Assembly (NCBI RefSeq): GCF_029946145.1
Contig: NZ_JAQSDY010000032.1
Span: forward strand, 1 to 64,000
Reading direction: 5' to 3'
From: Brevundimonas sp.
Lineage (GTDB): Bacteria; Pseudomonadota; Alphaproteobacteria; Caulobacterales; Caulobacteraceae
DNA: 64,000 nt
Both the position numbers and the translations under genes were made by a program. Shown here in pieces: positions 18,748 to 26,139 of this stretch. The notes under the pieces are model-generated. The model made no database searches and was not told the origin of the DNA. It saw nothing but the letters and a program-made list of their open reading frames with translations. Position 1 is the stretch's first letter. Every line of letters begins with the position of its first letter.

Positions 18748-20270
18748 AGATCCGCGCACAGATCGGCATGGTGCTGAACCTCGACAAATGCATCGGCTGT
18801 CACACCTGTTCGGTGACCTGCAAGAACGTCTGGACCAGCCGCAAGGGCGTTGAATACGCCTGGTTCAACAACGTCGAGACCAAGCCGGGCATCGGCTATC
18901 CCAAGGAATGGGAGAACCAGAAGAAGTGGAACGGCGGCTGGCGGCGCAAGGCCAACGGCAAGATCGAGCCGCGCATGGGCGCCAAATGGCGCATCTTGGC
19001 CAAGATCTTCGCCAACCCCGACCTGCCCGAGATCGACGACTATTACGAGCCGTTCGACTTCGACTACGGCCATCTGCAGACGGCGCCGGAGATGAAGCAT
19101 TTCCCCACGGCCAGGCCCCGGTCGCAGATCACCGGCAAGCGGATGGAGAAGATCGAATGGGGCCCCAACTGGGAGGAAATCCTGGGCGGGGAGTTCGCCA
19201 AACGGTCGGAGGACGCCAATTTCGAGGGCATCCAGAAGGAGATCTACGGCCAGTTCGAAAACACCTTCATGATGTACCTGCCGAGGCTGTGCGAGCACTG
19301 TCTCAATCCCACCTGCGTGGCCGCCTGCCCTTCCGGCGCGATCTACAAGCGCGAGGAGGACGGCATCGTCCTCATCGACCAGGACAAGTGTCGCGGCTGG
19401 CGGATGTGCGTCTCGGCCTGCCCGTACAAGAAGATCTATTACAACTGGGACTCCGGAAAGTCGGAGAAATGCACCTTCTGCTTCCCGCGGATCGAGGTCG
19501 GCCAGCCGACCGTCTGTTCCGAAACCTGCGTCGGGCGCATCCGCTATCTGGGCGTGCTGCTCTATGACGCCGACCGGATCGAGGCGGCCGCCTCGACCCC
19601 GGACGAGAAGGACCTCTACCAGGCCCAGCTCGACATTTTCCTCGACCCCCACGACCCGGCCGTCATCGCCCAGGCCCGGCTCGACGGCGTCCCGGAAGCC
19701 TGGCTTGAGGGCGCGCGGCGCAGCCCGGTCTACAAGATGGCCATCGACTGGAAGGTCGCTTTCCCGCTGCACCCCGAATACCGGACCCTGCCGATGGTCT
19801 GGTACGTCCCGCCGCTGTCGCCGATCCAGAACGCCGCCGCCGTCGGCGCCCTGGAGATGGATGGCGAAATGCCGGATGTGAACTCGCTTCGCATCCCGGT
19901 GAAATACCTCGCCAACCTGCTGACCGCCGGGGTCGAGGCGCCGGTGACCCTGGCGCTGCGGCGGATGCTGGCCATGCGCGCCTATATGCGCGCCAGGACG
20001 GTGGACGGCCGCATCGACCATGGTCTCGCCGAAACGGTCGGCCTGACGGCGGCCCAGATCGACGACATGTACAAGATCATGGCCATCGCCGATTACGAGG
20101 ACCGGTTCGTCATCCCCTCGACCCACCGCGAGACGGTCGAGGACGCCTATGACCTGAGGGGGAACTGCGGCTTCACCTTCGGCAATGGCTGTTCGGGCGG
20201 CCGCACCGAACTGGGTCTGTTCGGCGCCGACAAACGCTCACGCGCCAAGCCCACAGCAGAGGTGGCCTGA
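18744..20270 (+). CDS. narH: Respiratory nitrate reductase beta subunit NarH
   Basis: A 508-residue electron-transfer subunit with four iron-sulfur clusters. The cysteine groups are visible in order: DKCIGCHTCSVTCKNVW (about 13-29), CEHCLNPTCVAACPSGA, DKCRGWRMCVSACPYKK, and EKCTFC with CSETCVGR. The Trp in CRGWRMC marks the 3Fe-4S site, as in E. coli NarH. It passes electrons from NarI haem to NarG. Confidence 0.98.
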   Translation: MKIRAQIGMVLNLDKCIGCHTCSVTCKNVWTSRKGVEYAWFNNVETKPGIGYPKEWENQKKWNGGWRRKANGKIEPRMGAKWRILAKIFANPDLPEIDDYYEPFDFDYGHLQTAPEMKHFPTARPRSQITGKRMEKIEWGPNWEEILGGEFAKRSEDANFEGIQKEIYGQFENTFMMYLPRLCEHCLNPTCVAACPSGAIYKREEDGIVLIDQDKCRGWRMCVSACPYKKIYYNWDSGKSEKCTFCFPRIEVGQPTVCSETCVGRIRYLGVLLYDADRIEAAASTPDEKDLYQAQLDIFLDPHDPAVIAQARLDGVPEAWLEGARRSPVYKMAIDWKVAFPLHPEYRTLPMVWYVPPLSPIQNAAAVGALEMDGEMPDVNSLRIPVKYLANLLTAGVEAPVTLALRRMLAMRAYMRARTVDGRIDHGLAETVGLTAAQIDDMYKIMAIADYEDRFVIPSTHRETVEDAYDLRGNCGFTFGNGCSGGRTELGLFGADKRSRAKPTAEVA

Positions 20271-20272
20271 TC

Positions 20273-20983
20273 ATGGCTTTGACCTATCGCGCCCTTGCGC
20301 TTCTGCTCAGCTATCCGACCGCGGACGTCCAGGCCGCCGCGCCGGCGATCATGGCCGCCATCCGCTCGGAAGGCATGGTCCCCGCCCCTATCGTCGGGGC
20401 GTTGGAAAAGCTGGTCCGCAAGCTGGAGCGCGAGGACCTCTTTGATCTCCAGGAGGGCTTCGTTCACCTGTTCGATCGGACCCGATCACTGTCGCTCAAT
20501 CTGTATGAACACATCCACGGCGAGAGCCGCGATCGCGGACAGGCGATGGCGGCCCTGATCGAGCTGTACCGCTCCTACGGGCTGGAGCTGACCGCCAATG
20601 AGCTGCCGGACCACCTGCCGGTGTTCCTGGATTTCCTGTCCACCCTGCCGGAAGAGGAAGCCGCCTCCCTGCTGGGCGAAGGCGCCCATGTGCTGGCCGC
20701 CCTGACCGAGCGGCTGCACAAGCGCGAAAGCCCCTATCGGGCCGTGTTCGGGGCGCTCACGGCCATGACCGGAGCCGTGCCGGACTCCGACGCCGTCGCC
20801 GCCCTGATGCAGGAACCGGACGACGATCCGGACGACCTGGAAGCGGTGGACAAGGCCTGGGAGGAGACCGCCGTCACCTTCGGCCCGGCCGACGCCGGCT
20901 GTCCGAAAGCCGACTCCATCCTGTCCGCCATGAACGCCGCACCGCCGCCCGACAAGAGCCGCCGCGCCGGCGCGGCCGCCTGA
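20273..20983 (+). CDS. narJ: Nitrate reductase assembly chaperone NarJ
   Basis: A 236-residue TorD-family chaperone that binds apo-NarG and helps Moco insertion and membrane docking. It opens with YRALALLLSYP and contains EGFVHLFDRTRSLSLNLYEHIHGESRDRG, characteristic of NarJ. The C-terminal tail is proline- and charge-rich. It is placed between narH and narI, as usual. Confidence 0.95.
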   Translation: MALTYRALALLLSYPTADVQAAAPAIMAAIRSEGMVPAPIVGALEKLVRKLEREDLFDLQEGFVHLFDRTRSLSLNLYEHIHGESRDRGQAMAALIELYRSYGLELTANELPDHLPVFLDFLSTLPEEEAASLLGEGAHVLAALTERLHKRESPYRAVFGALTAMTGAVPDSDAVAALMQEPDDDPDDLEAVDKAWEETAVTFGPADAGCPKADSILSAMNAAPPPDKSRRAGAAA

Positions 20984-20994
20984 GGACCCCTGCC

Positions 20995-21714
20995 ATGGAC
21001 ATGAACACCTTCTTCTTCGGGGTTTATCCCTATATCGCCATCGTCGTCCTGATCCTCGGGTCGGTCATTCGTTTCGACCGCGAGCAATACACCTGGCGCA
21101 CGGGCTCGTCGCAACTGCTCCGGCGTAAACAGCTGATGTGGGGCTCGGTCCTGTTCCACGTCGGCATACTGATGATCTTCGGGGGGCATGTCGTCGGCCT
21201 GCTGACCCCCGTGGCGATCTGGGACAGCCTGCACGTCGCCCATTCCTTCAAGCAGATGCTGGCGATCGTCGCGGGCGGGTTCGCCGGCCTGCTGATGATG
21301 ATGGGCGGCCTGCTGCTGCTGCATCGACGCCTGTTCGACGCCCGCATCCGCGCCACATCCACGTTCGGCGACACGGCGATCCTGATCATCCTGCTGGTCC
21401 AGCTGTGTCTGGGCTTCTTCACCATCCGCGTCTCGATGGGCCATCTCGATGGCGCGGAAATGATCAAATTCATGACCTGGGCGCAGGGGATTTTCACCTT
21501 CAGGACCCGCATCGCCGATGTCGTGGCCAACGTCGACTGGGTGTTCAAGATCCACATCGTCCTGGGTCTGACCATCATGATCGTCTTCCCGTTCACCCGA
21601 CTGGTCCACATGCTCTCGGCGCCGGTCTGGTATCTCAACCGCCGGGGCTGGCAGCTCGTCCGCAGCAAGCGCCGGATGCCGGTGGCGCGCCGTGCCGGGG
21701 GCCAGAACCAATGA
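20995..21714 (+). CDS. narI: Respiratory nitrate reductase gamma subunit NarI
   Basis: A 239-residue membrane cytochrome b that oxidises quinol and anchors NarGH. It has five hydrophobic segments. Haem-ligand histidines are in SVLFHVGILMIFGGHVVGL and in KIHIVLGLTIMIVFPFTRLVHML. Its stop overlaps the start of the parvulin gene (ATGA). Confidence 0.96.
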   Translation: MDMNTFFFGVYPYIAIVVLILGSVIRFDREQYTWRTGSSQLLRRKQLMWGSVLFHVGILMIFGGHVVGLLTPVAIWDSLHVAHSFKQMLAIVAGGFAGLLMMMGGLLLLHRRLFDARIRATSTFGDTAILIILLVQLCLGFFTIRVSMGHLDGAEMIKFMTWAQGIFTFRTRIADVVANVDWVFKIHIVLGLTIMIVFPFTRLVHMLSAPVWYLNRRGWQLVRSKRRMPVARRAGGQNQ

Positions 21715-22823
21715 GCGCCGTCATCGTCGTGGATGGGGTCGCTCTCCCCGAACGCCTGGTCGCCGAGGAGGCCCAGAACCATCCCGCCGCCACCCCCGAG
21801 GCGGCGAGGAAGGCTGCGGCTCACGCCCTGGCCATAAAGGCCCTGTTGCTGGACCGGGCTCATCAGCTTGGTCTGACGCCCCAGGCGGAGCGGGATGAGG
21901 ATGGCCGCGAAGAGACGCCTGAGGAAGCCCTGGTCCGGGCGGTGCTGGACGCCGAGATTGAGGTCGAGCGCCCCGAAGAGGCCGAATGCCGACGCGTCTA
22001 CGACAGCACGCCGGAACGGTTCCGCACCCCTGCCCTGACCCAGGCCTCCCACATCCTGTTTGCGCCGAAGGGCGAGGACGAGGCCGCCCGGGAGGCGGCG
22101 CACGCCGCCGCCATGGGCGCCATCGCCGAGCTGGCGGACCATCCGTACCGGTTCGCCGACCTGGCCGCCGCCCTTTCCGACTGCCCGTCCAAGGGCGTCG
22201 GCGGCTCCCTTGGTCAACTTTCGCCCGGCGATCTCGCCGCCGAGGTCGAGGCCGGGCTGAACCGGCTGCAGGACGGCGAGACCGCGTCCGAGCCGGTGCG
22301 CTCGCGCTTTGGCTGGCATGTCCTGCGACTGGAGCGGCGTATCGAAGGTCGCCTGCTGCCCTTCGAACACGTCCTGCCGCGTATCGCCCTGCATCTGGAA
22401 AGCCGGGCCTGGACGGCGGCCGCGACCCGCTACGTCTCCGGCCTTGCCGCCGAGGCGCGCGAACGGGGCGTGGCGCTGAGCGTGACCGAGGATGGCGGGG
22501 TCGCCCACGGCGCCCTGTCGTTGGGGGACCTGCTGAACGACCAGGCCGCCGTCACCGCCCGGCTCGAGCTCTGGCTGGACGAAGCCGATCCGGCGCTGGC
22601 CGCCCAGGCCCGCGAAACGGCCGCCACCACGGGCGCCAGTCTCGCTGAGTTCGTGCAGCGCGAAATCTCGGAATTTGTCCAGGCCGCCGATGACGAGGGC
22701 TGGACCCGCCTGATCTCGGCCGCCCAGGGCTCCGACGATCCGGCCCTGGCCTGCGTGCAAGCGATCTTGAAGTCGAAACTGAAGGCGCCCGCCCGAACCT
22801 ACACCCTGATCCGGAGACACTGA
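21711..22823 (+). CDS. Parvulin-type peptidyl-prolyl isomerase (NifM-like) of the nar operon
   Basis: A 370-residue protein without a signal peptide. Its middle (about 105-205) is a rotamase domain: ASHILFAPKG, FADLAAALSDCPSKGVGGSLGQLSPG and SRFGWHVLRLERR. An alpha-helical N-terminal region precedes it and a C-terminal region of about 160 residues follows it, an arrangement reminiscent of NifM. It is coupled to narI by ATGA, so it probably helps nitrate reductase maturation in the cytosol, as NifM does for NifH. That role is inference. Confidence 0.85.
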   Translation: MSAVIVVDGVALPERLVAEEAQNHPAATPEAARKAAAHALAIKALLLDRAHQLGLTPQAERDEDGREETPEEALVRAVLDAEIEVERPEEAECRRVYDSTPERFRTPALTQASHILFAPKGEDEAAREAAHAAAMGAIAELADHPYRFADLAAALSDCPSKGVGGSLGQLSPGDLAAEVEAGLNRLQDGETASEPVRSRFGWHVLRLERRIEGRLLPFEHVLPRIALHLESRAWTAAATRYVSGLAAEARERGVALSVTEDGGVAHGALSLGDLLNDQAAVTARLELWLDEADPALAAQARETAATTGASLAEFVQREISEFVQAADDEGWTRLISAAQGSDDPALACVQAILKSKLKAPARTYTLIRRH

Positions 22824-22824
22824 C

Positions 22825-24063
22825 ATGCCGCCGATCGGCCGCCCGGCCTTGATGGCTCTCGCCGTGATGGCGGTCCCGGCGCTGGCCTACGCCCAGTCTC
22901 CCGCCCAGTCTCCCGCCGCAGGGCCGGCGGCCGCCTCGACGCAGTCGGGCGATATCCTGTTCGAAAGCCGTCTGCGCTATGAGGGTGTCAGCCAGGACGG
23001 GCTCGATGACGCCACCGCGGTGACCCTGCGCGCGCGCCTGGGCTGGCAGAGCCCGGAGCGGTCCGGCTTCCGCCTGCTGGTCGAAGGCGAGGCGGTCGCC
23101 GCTCTGATCGATGACTACAACGACACCATCCACGGGCCCCTGCGCTATCCCGTGGTGGCCGATCCGGAGGCGTTCGAACTGAACCGGCTTCAGGTCGCCT
23201 GGACCGGCCTGCCCGACACCGAGGTGATCCTGGGCCGGCAACGCATCGTGCTGGGCTCCGCCCGCTTCGTCGGCAATGTCGGCTTCCGCCAGAACGAACA
23301 GACGTTCGACGCCCTCAAGGTGACGACCCGCGCGTTTGAGCCGTTGACCGTCACCTGGGCCTGGATCGACCGGGTTCACCGGGTGTTCGGCGACGACAGT
23401 CCCGTCGGCGAGTGGCGCTCGGACAGCCACCTGGTCAATGTCGAGGCCCCGACTCCTGCGGGCAGGCTGACGGCCTATGGCTATCTGCTGGATTTCGCCA
23501 ACGCCCCGGCCCAGTCATCCGCCACCTGGGGCGCACGGCTGGAGGGAAGCCGCAACCTGTCGCCGGACTGGTCGGCCCTGTACGCGCTCGAATACGCCCG
23601 CCAGTCCGAATACGGAGCCAATCCTGCGCGGTTCGACCTGGACTATGGGCAGGTGTCGGCGGGACTGAAGCGCGGTCCCGTCACGTGGACGCTGGCGCTC
23701 GAGCGACTGGACGGAAACGGCGCCCAGGCGTTCCAGACCCCTTTGGCCACACTGCATGCCTTCCAGGGCTGGGCCGATGTCTTCCTGAACACGCCGAGGG
23801 ACGGTTTGCGCGACGTCTCCGCCACGGTGAGCTATGCGGTCGCCCATCCGCCCGTGGGGCGCAGCGGCGCCCTGACCGCCTCGTGGCGTGACTTTCAGGA
23901 CGCCGACGGATCCGTCCGCTACGGCCGCGAACTGGACGTATCGGCGCGGCTGGCGTTTGACGCGCGGTGGGCTGTCGAAATCAAGGGCGCTCATTTCGAC
24001 GGGGCCCAGGGCGCCTTCGCCGACCGCGACAAGGTCTGGGCCGCCGTCGACTACCGGTTCTAG
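22825..24063 (+). CDS. Outer-membrane porin, alginate-export-like
   Basis: A 412-residue beta-barrel protein. A signal peptide (ALAVMAVPALAYAQ, cleavage near 24) is followed by a Gln/Ser/Pro/Ala linker, then ESRLRYEGVSQ and many alternating strands. ILGRQRIVLGSARFVGNVGFRQNEQTFDAL is the characteristic segment of the alginate-export family. It ends in Phe, as outer-membrane barrels do. It starts one base after the parvulin stop, inside the nar operon, suggesting a passage for nitrate, nitrite or another anion. The substrate cannot be told from sequence. Confidence 0.85.
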   Translation: MPPIGRPALMALAVMAVPALAYAQSPAQSPAAGPAAASTQSGDILFESRLRYEGVSQDGLDDATAVTLRARLGWQSPERSGFRLLVEGEAVAALIDDYNDTIHGPLRYPVVADPEAFELNRLQVAWTGLPDTEVILGRQRIVLGSARFVGNVGFRQNEQTFDALKVTTRAFEPLTVTWAWIDRVHRVFGDDSPVGEWRSDSHLVNVEAPTPAGRLTAYGYLLDFANAPAQSSATWGARLEGSRNLSPDWSALYALEYARQSEYGANPARFDLDYGQVSAGLKRGPVTWTLALERLDGNGAQAFQTPLATLHAFQGWADVFLNTPRDGLRDVSATVSYAVAHPPVGRSGALTASWRDFQDADGSVRYGRELDVSARLAFDARWAVEIKGAHFDGAQGAFADRDKVWAAVDYRF

Positions 24064-24090
24064 ACCGATGATCGGGCAGGGAGAGCGCGG

Positions 24091-24651
24091 ATGAGCCAGA
24101 GCCCCCGGATCGAGCCGCTGCCCCCCGAGCTTGTTCATGAACCGCTGAACTGGCTGTTCGCCGAACACTATCGCCATCGCCAGCTGTGCCAGCTGATCGA
24201 ACGCGTCGGCAACGCCACCGTCCTGCTGCGTGACGAGGCGCAGGAAATCCTCGACTTCCTGCGCCATGACATGCCGCTGCACGTCATCGACGAGGAGGAT
24301 GACCTGTTTCCGCTTCTTCGCCGGCGCTGTCAGCCCGCCGACGAGCTGGATACCGTATTGGGTGCGCTGTCGGCCGAGCACCGCGACGACCTGGAGCAAG
24401 CCCGCGTCTTGATCGCGGGCCTCGAACGGGCCCTGACGGATGGCCGGGCGCCGGGACGTGACCGGGAGGCCCGACGTCTGTTCACGGAATTCGCCCTGCA
24501 CGAACGCCGCCACATCGCGCTGGAGAACGCCGTGGTGCTGCCGATCGCCCGCCTTCGCCTGACGGCTGCGGACCTCAGATCGCTCAGCATCCGACTGGCG
24601 GCGCGCCGCGGCGTGTTGCTGGACCCCCAGGGCGACGAGGCCGCGTCATGA
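24091..24651 (+). CDS. Hemerythrin HHE-domain protein
   Basis: A 186-residue four-helix protein with the pattern of a di-iron hemerythrin domain: FAEHYRHRQLC near 24-34, DMPLHVIDEEDDLFP near 59-73, SAEHRDDLEQA and HERRHIALENAVVLP near 140-154. These supply His and carboxylate ligands. Related proteins bind O2 or NO, or protect iron-sulfur enzymes. It starts after GGGAGAG and is coupled to the carbonic anhydrase gene (ATGA). Membership of the nar operon suggests an NO/O2 buffer role, which is inference. Confidence 0.87.
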   Translation: MSQSPRIEPLPPELVHEPLNWLFAEHYRHRQLCQLIERVGNATVLLRDEAQEILDFLRHDMPLHVIDEEDDLFPLLRRRCQPADELDTVLGALSAEHRDDLEQARVLIAGLERALTDGRAPGRDREARRLFTEFALHERRHIALENAVVLPIARLRLTAADLRSLSIRLAARRGVLLDPQGDEAAS

Positions 24652-25337
24652 TCGAGGATCTGCTTCGCAACAATCTGGCCTGGGCGGCGACCAGGACCCG
24701 GCTCGATCCTGAGTATTTTCGCCGGCTATCGAAGCAGCAGACGCCGCAGTATCTGTGGATTGGCTGTTCCGACAGCCGGGTTCCGGCCAATGAGGTGGTC
24801 GGGCTGCAGCCTGGCGAACTGTTCGTCCATCGCAACGTCGCCAACCTGGCGCCGGCGCAGGACATGAACCTGCTGGCCGTGCTCCAGTTCGCCCTGGAAT
24901 CGTTGAAGGTCCGACACATCATCGTCTGCGGCCATTACGGGTGCGGCGGCGTCCGCGCCGTGCTGGACGGACAGCGTCACGGCATCCTCGATCACTGGAT
25001 GCAGCGGGTCCAGCGCCTGTGCGAAGACCATCAGTCGGATCTCGGCGCCATCCACGACCCCGAGACCCGGGTCAATTTCATCTGCGAGAAAAACGTGCTG
25101 GCCCAGGTGCGGGCGCTTTCCCGCAATCCCTTCGTCACCGACGCATGGCGTCGCGGGCAGCCGGTGTCGATCCACGGCTGGATCTATTCCATTCGCGATG
25201 GTCTGGTCCGTGATCTCGAGACGACGGTCAGCGACGCTGACGAGGCCGGTCGCCTGAGCGCGCCACTGCCGCTGGCCCGACGCGGCGGCTCGCCCCGAAC
25301 CGCCGTGAAACCCCGATCGCCGGGCCGCGCCACATGA
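24648..25337 (+). CDS. can: Beta-class carbonic anhydrase
   Basis: A 229-residue zinc enzyme that interconverts CO2 and bicarbonate. Zinc ligands and the Asp-Arg dyad are visible: Cys40, Asp42 and Arg44 in WIGCSDSRVP, and His96 and Cys99 in CGHYGCGG. Length and the SIHGWIYSIRDG segment fit bacterial class B. Co-transcription with a hemerythrin gene and mobA is unusual and may link bicarbonate supply or pH balance to nitrate respiration. Confidence 0.94.
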   Translation: MIEDLLRNNLAWAATRTRLDPEYFRRLSKQQTPQYLWIGCSDSRVPANEVVGLQPGELFVHRNVANLAPAQDMNLLAVLQFALESLKVRHIIVCGHYGCGGVRAVLDGQRHGILDHWMQRVQRLCEDHQSDLGAIHDPETRVNFICEKNVLAQVRALSRNPFVTDAWRRGQPVSIHGWIYSIRDGLVRDLETTVSDADEAGRLSAPLPLARRGGSPRTAVKPRSPGRAT

Positions 25338-25915
25338 GCCTCGTCGTCGCAGTCCTGGCCGGCGGGGCCGGGCGGCGGATCGGCGGCGACAAGCCGCGTC
25401 ATCTGCTCGGCGGAGCCCGCCTGCTGGACCATGCGCTGGCGACGGCGCGAGCCTCGGCCGCACCGGTGATCCTCGTTGTGCGCGATCCCGAACAGGTGGA
25501 GGGCTTCGCGGGAACGGTGGTGCTGGACGCACCCGGGATCGCGGGCCCCCTGGCCGGCCTGCTCTCGGCCCTGGCCTGGGCCGTGGACGCCGGCGCGGAC
25601 CGGGTGCTGACCCTCCCCTGTGACATGCCCTTTCTGCCTGGCGACCTGAACCTGCGGCTGGATCTGGCGCTGACGAAGGATCTCGGGGTCGCGGTCGCTG
25701 CAAGCGGGGGACAGCTGCATCCTGTCTGCGCCTTGTGGCGCACCACCGCGGTGCGAACCCTGGTGCAGCGAGCGGGCGAAGGGCGCCTGTCCCTGCGCGG
25801 ACTGAGCGAAGCCGTCGGCTGCGCGGTCGTGGAGTGGCCCATTGATGAGGGCGACCCCTTCATCAACATCAACACCGCCGAGGACCTCGCCGCTGCCCAG
25901 GCGGCCCTGACCTGA
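25334..25915 (+). CDS. mobA: Molybdenum cofactor guanylyltransferase MobA
   Basis: A 193-residue enzyme that adds GMP to Mo-molybdopterin to make the MGD form needed by NarG. The nucleotide-binding loop LAGGAGRRIGGDKP (8-21) and the metal site LTLPCDMPFLP (about 93-103) are present, with FININTAEDL near the end. It is last in the 13.7-kb nar operon and coupled to the anhydrase gene by ATGA. The 224 bases after it show no gene. Confidence 0.93.
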   Translation: MSLVVAVLAGGAGRRIGGDKPRHLLGGARLLDHALATARASAAPVILVVRDPEQVEGFAGTVVLDAPGIAGPLAGLLSALAWAVDAGADRVLTLPCDMPFLPGDLNLRLDLALTKDLGVAVAASGGQLHPVCALWRTTAVRTLVQRAGEGRLSLRGLSEAVGCAVVEWPIDEGDPFININTAEDLAAAQAALT

Positions 25916-26139
25916 GGGATTGGCGACACCCACGCCGGGCACGCAGCGCGAACGCGCGTCCATCGCTTGATGGCGAAGCCGGCCTGGAGTCACCGGCGCC
26001 AGTTGCGGTGGTGTCATGCCGTCCTCCGCCAATGTCGGCAATCGTCAATACCAGGCATTCAGTGGCGGCCGAACTGCGGACGTGTTCGCCTGGCCCGGAC
26101 TGACGGACCGCCGTCGACCCATCGCCGGCTCGCGCCTGG

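Noticed and set aside
14962..18759. 1265-codon open frame antisense to narG
   Set aside because: It mirrors the narG codons in a high-GC gene and has no domain or start signal. It is a shadow frame.
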